Shown one piece after another: positions 28,988 through 39,600 of a stretch of DNA of 64,000 bases. Location: NCBI RefSeq assembly GCF_004209755.1, contig NZ_CP035913.1, positions 3,038,001-3,102,000 on the forward strand, given 5' to 3'. Under the pieces are notes generated by a model, which did not search any database, had not been told where the DNA came from, and was given only the letters and a program-made list of their open reading frames with translations. Source of the stretch: Pseudoduganella lutea. Lineage in GTDB: Bacteria > Pseudomonadota > Gammaproteobacteria > Burkholderiales > Burkholderiaceae_D. Positions within the stretch are counted from its first letter, which is position 1. Each line of letters starts with the position of its first letter. The translations under genes and the position numbers were made by a program.

Positions 28988-29466
28988 TTAGCGATCCTTA
29001 TCCAGACCTGTCTCAGTAACCGTTTCGAATACGTCCCGCACGGCGGCCACCACGGCTTCGGCCAATGTGCCATCCGCCAAGGGAGGGTACGCCTTCACGA
29101 GCTTGTTGGACACCTTCCAGCCGTTCTCGCGGATTGACCGTATGATTTGGTCGATGTCGGCATTGGGGCCTTCCAGGCTGTTCTTGACGCCTTCCCTGGC
29201 CCGCTCCATGTCGCGCAGATAGCCCGCCTCTTTGCTCATCTCCACTTCGATGGTGAGTCGCACGACATCGCCAATGTATTCGGTCTGGTTTGTCAGGTCG
29301 GGGTAGCGCCAGCTTCAGGCCTCGCAGAGGCACTGTAAGTCTCCTCCCGAGTCGGTTTGATCACCGTTCGGCGCGATGTGCCGACTTTGCTTTCGACAGC
29401 AAACGGCTGCACGGGCTTTATGCCAAGGTGTTCGGCTACCCACTTAAAACCGATGTAATCCGTCAT
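28988..29466 (-). pseudogene. Fic-family (AMP-transferase-type) gene remnant with core deleted
   Basis: Two pieces of one gene remain. From the ATG at 29466 the frame reads a 56-residue N-terminus, MTDYIGFKWVAEHLGIKPVQ... followed by SRRTVI...ETYSASARPEA, then stops at about 29296. In the next frame, starting near 29315, it reads RYPDLTNQTEYIGDVVRLTI then ...DQIIRSIRENGWKVSNKLVK to the stop at 28988. These resemble the start and end of about 400-500-aa Fic proteins. The whole middle, with the HPFxxGNGR active site, is gone, and the join at about 29305-29320 shifts frame. The assignment is from memory of the family; loss of function is near certain if it is right. Confidence 0.65.
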
Positions 29467-29698
29467 TTTTTGAATAAACTGCCGATTTTTTAGATAAAAA
29501 AGAGTGTCTCACAAAAAAAACAGATAAAAAATTGCCTGATTGTATTTAGTCTGGTCATGGCTCCCTCTCACAAATCGAGCATCTCCAAACCTGCTCATGC
29601 CGTAACACCCCGTACCACTCCTTTACGCCAACTTACCTCCCTTGACGGCACTTGCCACGCCCCCGCCGCAGAATCGGTGCATCAAGAAGGAGCAAACC
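29467..29698. other. AT-rich stretch before the S41 protease
   Basis: About 230 bp. The left part (29460-29560) is very AT-rich with runs of A and T, unlike the surrounding DNA, and abuts the Fic remnant. It may mark foreign DNA. The right part should hold the promoter of the protease gene. No gene is seen. Confidence 0.4.
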
Positions 29699-31075
29699 AT
29701 GAAGCGCTGGATATCGAGTGCAGTACTGAGCGCGTGCGCGGCAACCCTGCCCTGCCACGCCGACGAATCGCTGACACTGCCCAAGGAAGAATTCGAGCAG
29801 ATGCTGGGCAGCTACCAGCTCGTGTTGAAGGATTACGTCGGCACGGCCGACAGCAAGAAACTGCTGACCGAGGCGATTCGCGGCATGCTGTCGTCGCTGG
29901 ATCCGCATTCGCGCTACCTCGACAAGGATGACCTGGAAGACCTGGAGCGTATCCATTCGGGCGCGTATGTCGGCATCGGCGTTGGCGTGGAAATGCTCAA
30001 TGGCCAGGTGCTGGTCCGTGACGTCGCTGAAAACGGCCCGGCGGACAAGGCGGGCATCCGGGCCGGCGACTCGATCGTGGCGATCGATGGCGCGCCGCTG
30101 TTCGGGCTGCGCGACAACCAGATCGCCCGCCGCATGCATGGCGAGCCGGGAACGAGCGTGGAGGTCACGCTGGCCAAGCGTGGCAACACGCCGCTCAGGA
30201 CCCTCAGCATCCCTCGCATCACGATGCATGAAAACACCGTCACCGTGCAGCGCCTGGAAGGCAATATCGCGCGCATCCGCATCACCGAGTTCGGTGGCGG
30301 CACGGCGGCCGAACTGGTGGCGGCACTGCGTCAGCTGGACGGGCCGCGTCGCGTGGAAGGCATCGTGCTGGACCTGCGCAATAACCCGGGTGGGCTGCTG
30401 CCAGCGGCCGTCGCGGTAGCCGGTGCTTTCCTGCCGCAAGGTGCCGTCGTGTTTTCATCGACGGGCCGTCTGCCGGAGAGCAACAGCAAGGTTACCGTGT
30501 CGCCCAGGTTCTTCGGCACCCCGGATACCAAGGTGGCGTATGACCAGTTGCCGGCGTTTGCCCAGACGGTCCCGCTGGCCGTGCTGGTCAACGGCTCGTC
30601 GGCATCGGCGGCGGAATTGCTGGCCGGGGCCATCCAGGATCATGGTCGCGGCAAGATCGTTGGCGCGCGTACCTATGGCAAGGGCTCCATCCAGGCGGTG
30701 TTCCCCCTGTCCGACGAATCGGCCATCAAGCTGACCATCGCGCGCTACTTCACGCCGAACGGGCGCGAGGTGCAGGCGCAAGGCATCGAGCCGGACGTGG
30801 AAGTCGCCCAGGCAGAGCACAAGGACGGCGACGACAACCTGCTGTTCCGCGAAGCTGACATGGCGAACCACCTGCCCGCCAGCTCGGTCTCAGCGGACGC
30901 GGAGACCAGGGCATCGGAGCGCCCCGTCGCCGAAGACAGCAAGGTATTCGGCTCGGCCAGCGACCGCGCACTGCAGGCGGCGCTGGCGCAGCTGCATCCG
31001 GCCGCGCCGAGTGGCCAGGCACTGGGTTCGGTCTGGCGCGGCATCTCCGCCCTCTTCCGTACCAACGACAGTTGA
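29699..31075 (+). CDS. Secreted S41-family C-terminal processing protease
   Basis: 458 aa. Signal peptide MKRWISSAVLSACAATLPCH (cleavage near HA-D), a short N-terminal domain with SSLDPHSRYLD, a PDZ domain (VGIGVGVEML... to IDGAPLFGLRD, about residues 90-180), and a protease core with NNPGGLLPAAV and the catalytic Ser-Lys pair in NGSSASAAELLAG and GKGSIQ. Such enzymes trim or degrade periplasmic proteins. The AAGGAG site 7 bp before the ATG fixes the start. The C-terminal 90 residues are low in conservation. Confidence 0.9.
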   Translation: MKRWISSAVLSACAATLPCHADESLTLPKEEFEQMLGSYQLVLKDYVGTADSKKLLTEAIRGMLSSLDPHSRYLDKDDLEDLERIHSGAYVGIGVGVEMLNGQVLVRDVAENGPADKAGIRAGDSIVAIDGAPLFGLRDNQIARRMHGEPGTSVEVTLAKRGNTPLRTLSIPRITMHENTVTVQRLEGNIARIRITEFGGGTAAELVAALRQLDGPRRVEGIVLDLRNNPGGLLPAAVAVAGAFLPQGAVVFSSTGRLPESNSKVTVSPRFFGTPDTKVAYDQLPAFAQTVPLAVLVNGSSASAAELLAGAIQDHGRGKIVGARTYGKGSIQAVFPLSDESAIKLTIARYFTPNGREVQAQGIEPDVEVAQAEHKDGDDNLLFREADMANHLPASSVSADAETRASERPVAEDSKVFGSASDRALQAALAQLHPAAPSGQALGSVWRGISALFRTNDS

Positions 31076-31143
31076 GCGTAAGAGGCCGGGACCGCGTCGT
31101 CCCGGCCCACCGCCGTTTTCGCCGCGGTTAACGAAGCTCCATG

Positions 31144-31170
31144 AAAAAAGCCGGCATGCGCCGGCTTTCA
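31144..31170 (-). terminator. phoX terminator
   Basis: 9-bp perfect stem AAAGCCGGC / GCCGGCTTT with loop ATGC. Read on the minus strand it ends in TTTTTT, so it serves the phoX gene. Confidence 0.85.
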
Positions 31171-31191
31171 ACGAACTACGCCCGAAGGCGA

Positions 31192-33447
31192 TCAGGTACC
31201 GATCCGCCCGCCGTCGTTCTTCGTGATGACGATGGTCGCCGAACGCGGGCGCTTGCCCGGGCCGTAGCCGGCGTTGCTCGGCCATTGGCTCGTGTACTTC
31301 GTCGGGTCGGCGATATTGGCCAGCGACGTGCTTTCGCCCGGGTGCTGGATGTTGACGAACAGCGCCTTGCCGTCCGGCGTTTCCGTGATGCCCGTGATTT
31401 CCGAGCCCACGGGGCCGACGAGGAAGCGCTTCAGCGTGTCGGCGCTGGCCTTCTTGCCCACGAAGGTGTCCACGGCCAGCTTGCTGCCGTCGGCCTTGTC
31501 GTACGTGAGCGTGGTCTTGGCACCGTCGCCCACCTGGCCCGGCAGGGCGGCCAGCATCATGCAGTTCGTCACGTCGGTGTACGCGCCATCGTCCGTCTGG
31601 ATCCAGCAGATGCCGGTGCTTTTCAGGAAGGCCAGACCGTCGGGGCTGGAGAAGTCCTGGTCGGCGGTCAGCGCGGACAGGTTGATCTTCGTGGCATCCG
31701 CGCCGCTCTCGGCGCCGAACAGGTACACGTCCCACGTGAAGCTCGTTGCCGCGCCCGCGCCCGAACCTTCCTTGAAGCGGATGATGTGGCCGTTCGGGTT
31801 GCCGTTCTGCGCGCTCGTGCCCTTCATGTCGGTGTAGGCGCGCGGGTTGGCCGCATCCGGCGCCAGCTGCGACGAGCTGCTCGGGTTGACGGTGCGGTTC
31901 GAATTGTTCGTCAGCGTGTAGTAGATCTCGCCGTTGGCCGGGTTCACCGAGCACCATTCCGGGCGGTCCATCTTCGTCGCGCCCACGGCATCGGCGGCCA
32001 GGCGCGCGTTGACCACCACGTCCGCCAGGTCGGCGAACTTGTAGGCAGCATAGGCGGCGATCTGCGGATTGTTCATCGACAGTTCGATCCACTGGCCGGT
32101 GCCGTCCGAAGCCAGCTTGGCGACATACAGCTTGCCCGAATCGAGGTACTTGTCGCCAATGGCCATGCGGTCGGCCGGGGTGGCGTCGGCGGCATTCCAG
32201 GCAGCGGCGGACACGAACTTGTAGATGTATTCGTTGCGCGAATCGTCGCCCATGTACACGGCCAGCGGCTGGCCCGCGGTGGCGATCCCGAAGGCGGCGC
32301 TCTCATGGGCGAAGCGGCCCAGGGCGCTGCGCTTCTTGGCCAGCTTCGTCTTGTCGTAGGCGTCCACTTCGATGATGTAGCCCTGGCCATTCATCTCGTT
32401 GCGATAGTCGTCGGTGCCGTCCGCCGACGCGCCCTTCTTGCTGATGTCCCAGCGCACGTACTTGTCGTCCTTGCCACCCGTTTCCCAGCCGTGGCGCGAC
32501 GTGGCGCCCTGGTTGCGGCCATAGCGGCGCAGCGACGTCACGCTCTTGTCGTTGCCGCGTGCGGCATCGTCGGTGGCCGAGCGCGCGAAGTAGCCGGACC
32601 AGTTTTCTTCGCCCGACAGGTAGGTGCCCCACGGCGTGCGGCCATTGCCGCAGTTGTTCAGGGTGCCGCGCGTGCGGGTGCCGTTCGGCGAATGCTTGGT
32701 GAACAGCAGCGAGTTGCCGCGTGCCGGGCCGCCGATTTCCACATCGGTCAGCGGCGTGATGCGGTAGTTGAACGTGGAATCGTTGACCGAGGCCCACGTG
32801 GTGCCGGTCTTCTTCACTTCGACCACGCTGATGCCGTGGACGGCGACTTCCTTGTCCACTTCGGCGGCCGGGCGCGGCAGGCTGGTGGTGCCGCCGTTGG
32901 CGTGCAGGAAGTGCGACGACAGCTTTTCATCGGTGGTCGCTTCGTGGTTCATGGCGAGCAGGCCGCGGTCCGACGCGGTGGTCGATGGCGTGCCGGTGGC
33001 TGACAGCGCGAAGAACTCCATGCCGTCGTGGTGGTCGCCGGCGCGGTTCTCGAAATCGGTGTCGGTGCCGTCGTTCTTGTAGGCAGGCGTACCCGCGCGC
33101 AGCGGATCGCCCAGCGCATACAGCACGGTCGCGGTGTAACCGGCCGGCACGAGCACGGAGTCCGCCAGGCTCTTCGGCACGGCCGTGAAGGCCAGCAGTT
33201 TTTCCGCCGACGCGGGTGGCGTGGTGGTGCCAGGTGGCACGGTCGTGACGGGATCGTCGTCCGAACCACCGCAACCGGCCAGGCCCAGGCCGCCCAGCAC
33301 CGCGGTCGCCGCCGTGGCAAACCCGCCGCGCAGCATGTTGCGGCGGCTCAGGCGTGCGGAAAGCACGGCATTGAAATGATTCGAATCGCTGGTGTCGATG
33401 GCGTCCGCCTCGGTGGGCATCAGCTTCAAGTCGTTCGGCTTGTTCAT
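31192..33447 (-). CDS. phoX: PhoX-type alkaline phosphatase (DUF839)
   Basis: 751 aa, exported. The N-terminus carries a twin-arginine signal SRRNMLRGGFATAATAVLGG after a 30-residue lead and a lipobox-like LAGC followed by GGSDDDP. The body matches PhoX: FFALSATGTPSTT, LLAMNHEATTDE, WGTYLSGEENWSGYF and DNIQHPGES-type (VNIQHPGESTS) motifs that bind Ca and Fe. It should release phosphate from phosphoesters in the periplasm, usually under Pho control; I found no Pho box by eye. The ATG at 33447 is in good family context. Confidence 0.88.
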   Translation of the reverse strand: MNKPNDLKLMPTEADAIDTSDSNHFNAVLSARLSRRNMLRGGFATAATAVLGGLGLAGCGGSDDDPVTTVPPGTTTPPASAEKLLAFTAVPKSLADSVLVPAGYTATVLYALGDPLRAGTPAYKNDGTDTDFENRAGDHHDGMEFFALSATGTPSTTASDRGLLAMNHEATTDEKLSSHFLHANGGTTSLPRPAAEVDKEVAVHGISVVEVKKTGTTWASVNDSTFNYRITPLTDVEIGGPARGNSLLFTKHSPNGTRTRGTLNNCGNGRTPWGTYLSGEENWSGYFARSATDDAARGNDKSVTSLRRYGRNQGATSRHGWETGGKDDKYVRWDISKKGASADGTDDYRNEMNGQGYIIEVDAYDKTKLAKKRSALGRFAHESAAFGIATAGQPLAVYMGDDSRNEYIYKFVSAAAWNAADATPADRMAIGDKYLDSGKLYVAKLASDGTGQWIELSMNNPQIAAYAAYKFADLADVVVNARLAADAVGATKMDRPEWCSVNPANGEIYYTLTNNSNRTVNPSSSSQLAPDAANPRAYTDMKGTSAQNGNPNGHIIRFKEGSGAGAATSFTWDVYLFGAESGADATKINLSALTADQDFSSPDGLAFLKSTGICWIQTDDGAYTDVTNCMMLAALPGQVGDGAKTTLTYDKADGSKLAVDTFVGKKASADTLKRFLVGPVGSEITGITETPDGKALFVNIQHPGESTSLANIADPTKYTSQWPSNAGYGPGKRPRSATIVITKNDGGRIGT

Positions 33448-33597
33448 TGTTGGGTCCTATGCCTGGTGGGTTGCAAAACGACAAGATCTTAGTTGCGTTA
33501 AATGACATGTTGATGACGTAACGCTGCCTTTGTTACTTTTCGATAGTCACCACCGCTCCGGCCTGTACCGAGAAAATGCGATTCCCGTTGCCATGCC

Positions 33598-33646
33598 GCA
33601 AAACTGGGGACGGACCCCTGTTTCTAGGAAATATTGCTGGAGTATT
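33598..33646. repeat. Palindromic repeat, GGGGACnnnCCCC family
   Basis: AAAACTGGGGACGGACCCCTGTTT with downstream CTAGGAAATATTGCTGG, the same flank as at 17.7 and 20.0 kb. The arms are imperfect. Confidence 0.75.
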
Positions 33647-33738
33647 CAATGCGTAACGGCCTAGCAAACGTAATCGGCTGTGAAACTTTCCTCTAAGCAG
33701 GGCGATCCGGTGATCTAGTACATCTCCAGTTATGTTGA

Positions 33739-33780
33739 GAAAACTTTCCTCGAAACAGGGGTACGTCCCTAGTTTTGCCA
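33739..33780. repeat. Palindromic repeat, inverted copy
   Basis: AAACTTTCCTCGAAACAGGG then GTACGTCCCTAGTTTTG, a member of the same family facing the other way from the copy at 33.6 kb. It lies just upstream of the arsR control region. Confidence 0.7.
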
Positions 33781-33843
33781 GCGAGGAACGCGTGAGACAG
33801 TGGTGCTGTTCCTGTTGCCATGAACGTCCATATTCCGTAATAT

Positions 33844-33871
33844 ATTTCGATAATCGTTGAAGTATCGAAAT
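33844..33871. promoter_or_regulatory. Putative ArsR operator
   Basis: Perfect 9-bp inverted repeat ATTTCGATA / TATCGAAAT with a 10-bp spacer, ending 8 bp before the arsR ATG. Position and symmetry fit an autoregulatory ArsR site overlapping the promoter of arsRBCH. Confidence 0.7.
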
Positions 33872-33879
33872 GAATAATT

Positions 33880-34194
33880 ATGCAAACCAGTGATGTACTG
33901 GCGGCCCTGGCCGCCCTCGCCCAGGAAAGCCGCCTGGCCATCTTCCGGCTCCTGGTGCAGGCGGGTCCGGATGGCCTGGCGGCCAGCAGGATCGCCGAAG
34001 CGCTCGGCATCGCCCCCTCCTCGCTGTCGTTCCACCTGAAGGAACTCACGCATGCCAAATTGCTGGTATCGCGGCAGGAAGGCCGCTTCGTCATCTATGC
34101 GGCCGATATCGGCGCCATGAATGCCCTCATCGGTTTCCTTACCGAGAACTGCTGCGGCGGCGTGCCGTGCGGCGTGGGCGGGAAAACGTGCTGA
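33880..34194 (+). CDS. arsR: ArsR-family arsenic-responsive repressor
   Basis: 104 aa. Winged helix with [18 protein letters not shown] and the recognition region [16 protein letters not shown]. It lacks the classical ELCVCDL metal site in helix alpha3. Instead the C-terminus is Cys-rich ([16 protein letters not shown]), as in ArsR types that bind As(III) near the C-terminus. It is the first gene of arsRBCH and overlaps arsB by 7 bp. Expected to release the operon when arsenite binds. Confidence 0.9.
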   Translation: MQTSDVLAALAALAQESRLAIFRLLVQAGPDGLAASRIAEALGIAPSSLSFHLKELTHAKLLVSRQEGRFVIYAADIGAMNALIGFLTENCCGGVPCGVGGKTC

Positions 34195-35468
34195 CGGCGT
34201 TCCTCATCTTCGTTGCCACGCTGGTCCTGGTCATCTGGCAACCGCGCGGCCTGGGCATCGGCTGGAGCGCCGCGATCGGCGCGCTGGTGGCGCTGCTGGC
34301 CGGCGTGATCCACGTGGGCGACATCCCCGTCGTCTGGCACATCGTGTGGAACGCCACCGGTGCCTTCGTTGCGGTCATCATCATCAGCCTGCTGCTGGAC
34401 AAGGCCGGCTTCTTCGAATGGGCGGCGCTGCACGTGGCGCGCTGGGGCAAAGGGAACGGCAGGCGCCTGTTCGCACTGCTCGTGCTGCTCGGTGCAGCCG
34501 TGGCCGCCGTATTCGCCAACGATGGCGCGGCCCTGATCCTCACGCCGATCGTCATCGCCATGCTGCGCGCACTGCGCTTCAATGCCCGCGCCACGCTGGC
34601 GTTCGTGATGGCGGCCGGCTTCATTGCCGATACGGCCAGCCTGCCGCTGGTCGTGTCGAACCTGGTGAACATCGTGTCGGCCGATTACTTCGATATCGGC
34701 TTCGCGCGCTACGCTGCCGTCATGGTGCCCGTGAATGCCGTGTCGGTCGCCGCCACGCTGGGCGGCCTGCTGCTGTTCTTCCGCAAGGACATTCCGGCCA
34801 GCTACGACATGGCGCAGTTGAAGCGGCCGGAAGACGCCATCCACGACCGGGCCACGTTCGTCACCGGCTGGTGGGTGCTCGCGCTGCTGCTGGTCGGCTT
34901 CTTCTGGCTCGAGTCGCTGGGCGTGCCGATCAGCGCCGTCGCGGCGGCGGGCGCCGTGCTGCTGCTGGCCGTGGCGGCGCGCGGGCACCGCATTGCCACG
35001 CGCGAGGTCCTGCGCGGCGCGCCGTGGCAGGTCGTCATTTTCTCGCTCGGCATGTACCTCGTCGTGTATGGCCTGCGCAATGCCGGCCTCACCGATTACC
35101 TGACGGCCTTGCTGGAGCGCTGCGCTACATATGGCGTGTGGGGCGCTGCCCTCGGCACGGGGGTCATCACCGCCCTCCTGTCGTCGATCATGAACAATAT
35201 GCCCACCGTGCTGATTGGCGCGCTGTCGATCGACGCCACGAGCACGCAGGGCGTCGTGCGCGAAGCGATGATCTACGCGAACGTGATCGGCAGCGACCTG
35301 GGGCCGAAGATCACGCCGATCGGCAGCCTCGCCACCCTGTTGTGGTTGCACGTGCTGGACAGCAAAGGCATCCACATCTCGTGGCGTTATTACTTCCGCA
35401 CCGGCATCGTGCTCACCTTGCCCGTGCTGCTGCTGACCCTGGCCGCACTGGCCATCCGTTTGACCTGA
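34188..35468 (+). CDS. arsB: Arsenite efflux pump ArsB
   Basis: 426-aa inner-membrane arsenite/proton antiporter with about 12 hydrophobic spans. [34 protein letters not shown] and [13 protein letters not shown] are typical ArsB motifs. I take GTG at 34188 (NVLTAFLIF frame), which overlaps the arsR stop and suggests translational coupling; a GTG seven codons earlier is possible. It works with ArsC, which supplies arsenite. Confidence 0.93.
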   Translation: MLTAFLIFVATLVLVIWQPRGLGIGWSAAIGALVALLAGVIHVGDIPVVWHIVWNATGAFVAVIIISLLLDKAGFFEWAALHVARWGKGNGRRLFALLVLLGAAVAAVFANDGAALILTPIVIAMLRALRFNARATLAFVMAAGFIADTASLPLVVSNLVNIVSADYFDIGFARYAAVMVPVNAVSVAATLGGLLLFFRKDIPASYDMAQLKRPEDAIHDRATFVTGWWVLALLLVGFFWLESLGVPISAVAAAGAVLLLAVAARGHRIATREVLRGAPWQVVIFSLGMYLVVYGLRNAGLTDYLTALLERCATYGVWGAALGTGVITALLSSIMNNMPTVLIGALSIDATSTQGVVREAMIYANVIGSDLGPKITPIGSLATLLWLHVLDSKGIHISWRYYFRTGIVLTLPVLLLTLAALAIRLT

Positions 35469-35488
35469 AGATTCGCTGAGGAGACATC

Positions 35489-35917
35489 ATGAGCGTCACC
35501 ATCTACCACAACCCCGCCTGCGGCACGTCGCGCAACACGCTGGGCCTGATCCGCAACGCCGGCATCGAGCCGGTCGTCATCGACTATCTCTCCAATCCAC
35601 CGGACCGCGCCACGCTGGCCGCCCTGGTTGCCAGCGCCGGGCTCACCGTGCGCGAGGCGATGCGCCAGAAAGGCACGCCCTATGTGGAACTCGGCCTGGA
35701 CGACCCGGCCGTGACGGACGACCAGTTGCTCGATGCCATGCTGGCCCATCCGATCCTGATCAACCGGCCGTTCGTCGTCACGCCGGTTGGCGTGCGGCTG
35801 TGCCGCCCATCGGAACTGGTGCTCGACATTCTCGCCGAACCGCAACGGGGCGCGTTCACGAAGGAAGACGGCGAACCCGTCATCGACGAACAGGGGCAGC
35901 GCGTCGACCATGGATAA
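35489..35917 (+). CDS. arsC: Glutaredoxin-dependent arsenate reductase
   Basis: Reduces arsenate to arsenite for ArsB. 142 aa. The catalytic Cys is in [18 protein letters not shown] (Cys11), and the arsenate-binding Arg is in [17 protein letters not shown], both typical of the E. coli R773 type. The ribosome site is GAGGAGAC, and it lies 20 bp after arsB. Its last 8 bp overlap arsH. Confidence 0.95.
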   Translation: MSVTIYHNPACGTSRNTLGLIRNAGIEPVVIDYLSNPPDRATLAALVASAGLTVREAMRQKGTPYVELGLDDPAVTDDQLLDAMLAHPILINRPFVVTPVGVRLCRPSELVLDILAEPQRGAFTKEDGEPVIDEQGQRVDHG

Positions 35918-36626
35918 GATCGCGAACCTGCCCAATATCCAGCCCGGCCAGCTGGACATGCCGACCCTGCAAAAACTCGCGCCGGTTGGCGCCCTGGACC
36001 ACCCGCCGCGCTTCCTGCTGCTGTATGGCTCGCTGCGCGAGCGCTCGTTCAGCCGCTTGCTCATCGAAGAGGCGGCGCGCATCCAGGAGCACTTCGGCGG
36101 TGAAGTGAAAATCTTCGACCCGGCCGAACTGCCGATGGTGGGCAGCGTGCCGGAAGACCACCCGAAAGTGGTGGAGCTGCGCGAGCTGTGCCTGTGGTCC
36201 GAAGGGCATGTGTGGTGCAGCCCGGAGCGGCACGGCGCCATCACGGCCGTGATGAAGAACCAGATCGACTGGATTCCGCTGGAACAGGGCGCACTGCGGC
36301 CGAGCCAGGGCCGCACGCTCGCGGTCATGCAGGTGTGCGGCGGCTCGCAATCGTTCAACGTCGTCAACACGCTGCGTCTGCTGGGCCGCTGGATGCGCAT
36401 GTTCACGATCCCGAACCAGTCGTCGGTGCCGATGGCATACAAGGAATTCGACGACGCGGGCCGCATGCGCCCTTCCGCGTATTACGACCGCGTCGTCGAC
36501 GTGATGGAAGAACTGTATAAAATCACGCTGCTGATGCGCGGCCGTACCGATTACCTGACGGACCGGTACAGCGAGCGCAGCGAACGGGCGCTGAAGGCGA
36601 TCGACCGGCAGATTGCACGGCTTTGA
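35910..36626 (+). CDS. arsH: ArsH NADPH-dependent FMN oxidoreductase
   Basis: 238 aa flavoprotein. [20 protein letters not shown] is the FMN-phosphate loop, and [20 protein letters not shown] and [13 protein letters not shown] are ArsH hallmarks. ArsH enzymes oxidise trivalent organoarsenicals or reduce azo and quinone compounds, so this operon may also protect against methylated arsenicals. The ATG overlaps the arsC stop by 8 bp, so it is the fourth operon gene. Confidence 0.94.
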   Translation: MDKIANLPNIQPGQLDMPTLQKLAPVGALDHPPRFLLLYGSLRERSFSRLLIEEAARIQEHFGGEVKIFDPAELPMVGSVPEDHPKVVELRELCLWSEGHVWCSPERHGAITAVMKNQIDWIPLEQGALRPSQGRTLAVMQVCGGSQSFNVVNTLRLLGRWMRMFTIPNQSSVPMAYKEFDDAGRMRPSAYYDRVVDVMEELYKITLLMRGRTDYLTDRYSERSERALKAIDRQIARL

Positions 36627-36650
36627 TCCGGCGCCACGACAGCCCGGCGC

Positions 36651-39600
36651 TCATCCAAGAATCGCCTGCAGCTCCTCTGCCCCGAACCCCGGCCCCAGGC
36701 CGCCCTCGGCATCGACCACGGCATGCGCCAGTTCGCCCTTGCGGCGCTGCATCTCCTGGATCTTTTCTTCCAGCGTGCCGCGCGCGATGAGCTTGTAGAC
36801 GAATACCGGCTGTTCCTGGCCGATGCGCCAGGCGCGGTCGGTGGCCTGGTTTTCGCTGGCGGGGTTCCACCACGGATCGTAGTGGATGACCGTGTCGGCT
36901 GCGGTCAGGTTCAGCCCAACGCCGCCCGCCTTCAGGCTGATCAGGAATACCCCGGCCGTGCCCTGCTGGAAGGCGGCAATCGGCGCGGCGCGGTCGACGG
37001 TATCGCCCGTCAGCAGCGCGAATTCCACCGCACGGGCCTGCAGGACTTCCGCGATCAGCGCCAGCATGCTGGTGAACTGCGAGAACACGAGTACCTTGCG
37101 GCCTTCGCTCAACAGCGTATCCAGCAGTTCCATCAGCGTGTCGAGCTTGGCCGAACCGCTGGCGGCGGCAGCGGCTTCATGATTCTTGAGCAGGCGCGGA
37201 TCGCAGCACACCTGGCGCAGCTTGAGCAGCGCATCGAGAATCACGATCTGGCTGCGCGCCAGGCCCTTGCGGTCGATCTCGTCGCGCACCTTGCGGTCCA
37301 TGGCCACGCGCACCGTTTCATACAGGTCGCGCTGGGCGCCGCCCAGGTCGACGGGCAGCACGATTTCCGTCTTGGGCGGCAGTTCGGTCGCCACCTTGTC
37401 CTTCGTGCGGCGCAGCATGAACGGCTTGATGCGGCGCGCCAGCAGGTCCTTGCGCAAGGTGTCCCCGCCGTGCTCGATCGGCTTGCGGAACACGGCATTG
37501 AAGCCTCGTTCATCGCCCAGCAACCCCGGCATCAGGAAATGGAATTGCGACCACAGCTCACCCAGGTGGTTCTGCACCGGCGTGCCGGTCAGGCACAGGC
37601 GGTGCCGCGCGTCGAGCAGGCGGGCCGTCTGGGCGGCGCGGGAACGGCTGTTCTTGATGTATTGCGCTTCGTCCAGGATCAGCAGGTGGTAGCGCTGCTG
37701 GCGCAACGCGGCTTCGTCGCGGGACAACAGCGGATACGTTGTCAGCACCAGGTCGGCCTGGCCGATGGCGTCGAACAGCGCCGCCCGGTCCTTGCCATGC
37801 AGGAGCAGCACGCGTAGCCCTGGTGCGAAGCGCGCGGCCTCGGCCTGCCAGTTGCCCATCAGGCTCGTCGGCGCCACCACCAGCGCCGGCGCATCGAGCC
37901 GGCCCGCTTCCTTTTCGGCCAGGATGTGGGCCAGCGCCTGGATCGTCTTGCCGAGCCCCATGTCGTCGGCCAGGATGCCGGCGAAGTCATGCTCGCGCAG
38001 GAACTGCATCCAGGCCAGGCCCTCCTGCTGGTAGGTGCGCAGCGTGGCCCGCAGGCCGGCCGGCGCGGCGGCCGGGACGATGCCGGCAAAGCCGTCGAGC
38101 TTCCTGGCCAGTTCGCGCAGGCGTTCGCCGCCGACCCAGCGCAGCTGCGCGGCCCTTTCCAGTTCGGCCAGCCGGGCCGCATCCATCACGGGCAGGCGCA
38201 GCTTGCTGCCCAGCCGCTCGGTGAAATACAGCTCACCCAGCGTGGCCAGGATCGGCTTGATGCGACTCCACGGCAGGGCGACGCGCCCGCCCCCGGGCAG
38301 GTCGACGAGGATCTCGCTGTCGTCCGTCCGCGCGGCCAGCGCCGCTGCGTCAAAATCGTAGGGTGCCGCGCGGATCAGTTGCAGCAGCAGCGGCAGCAAC
38401 GCGTGGCGCTTGCCGTCGATGAAGAACCCGAGTTCGAGGGCGAACCAGGCGTTGAATCCTTCGCCTTCCTCGTCCAGTTCGGCATACCACTCCTGCGGCT
38501 CATGGAAGTCATAGCGGAAATCGCTTTCCATCTCGACCTGCCAGCCGGCGGCGCGCAGGCGCGGCACGCCATGGCGCACGAAGTCGAACCAGTTGGCCGG
38601 ATCGGGCAGGCGCCAGGCGCCAAGCCAACTGTGCGATGGCGATTCGTCCGCTTCGCCGAGGAATCCAAGACTGGCGAGCATGGCGCATGCCGAACGTTCG
38701 GCATCCGCGTCGCGTTCGACCAGTTCGACCGCATCGCCCGTCATCCGGCGCAAGACCGCGGGGGCCGCGCCGGTGACCGGCATGCCGTCGTAATCGAAGG
38801 ACAGCACTGCATGATCGTCCCACCATGTCTCGCCACGAAAGTCGGCAGGCAGGCTGTCGAGCACCAGGCGCGGTACCGGCACGATATCGCGGCGCTGGCG
38901 GCTTTCCAGTTCCACCGGCGAAGGCAGCAGCCGGTCCAGGCCTTGTCCGGCCAGGCGTGCCGCCATGCCGGCACGCTGCTGCGGCGCCAATGGCGGGGCA
39001 GCAGCGACCAGGCCCAGCAACGCGTCGAGCGGCACCGCGGCCAGTTCCTGCGGCAGTGCCAGTTCGCCCAGCATGTCGCCATCCAGGTAGTGCGCAGGCT
39101 CGGTGGCCAGGACATGGCCGGCCGGCATGCCGTCGTCGAAGTGCCAGCCCAGCCGCACCTGTTCGCTGCCCGTTCCGTCGCCATGCCAGCCGAGCGCGGC
39201 GCGCCTTGGCGGCCCCAGGCGAACGGGCACCACGTTACCGTTCTTCAGTTCGGCAGCCGAGCGGGCGAACAGCAGGCGGTTCTCCGCGCACAGCTGGGCC
39301 AGCAGGCGGGCGCCGATCGTGCCGGCGGGCCGGATATCGCCGGCATACATGCTGCCGGTGCGCAGCGCGGACAGCAGGCGCACCGGCTCTTCGTCCTCCC
39401 GCCGCAGGTAGTTCGGCCGCATGGAAAGCAGGCTGTACAAATCATTGTGCAGGGTGGCGGCGACGATGCTACCGTTCTTGCGCAGGCGTGCCTTGCACAG
39501 GTTCAGGCGCAGCAGGCCATCATCGCCATCCGGCATCAGCACGTAGACCAGCCGGTACTCCGGGCCGCGCGCCGGTGCGGGAGCAGGCTGCGCAAGGGTT

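Larger units (their letters stand above)
33448..33843. other. phoX-arsR intergenic region with two palindromic repeats
   Basis: About 400 bp without a gene. It contains two members of the GGGGACnnnCCCC repeat family (listed separately) in opposite orientation, 100 bp apart, and the outward promoters of phoX and arsR. Confidence 0.5.

Noticed and set aside
29013..29333. Separate 106-aa gene overlapping the Fic remnant
   Set aside because: It is the wrong frame of the C-terminal Fic piece and has an Arg/His-rich composition.
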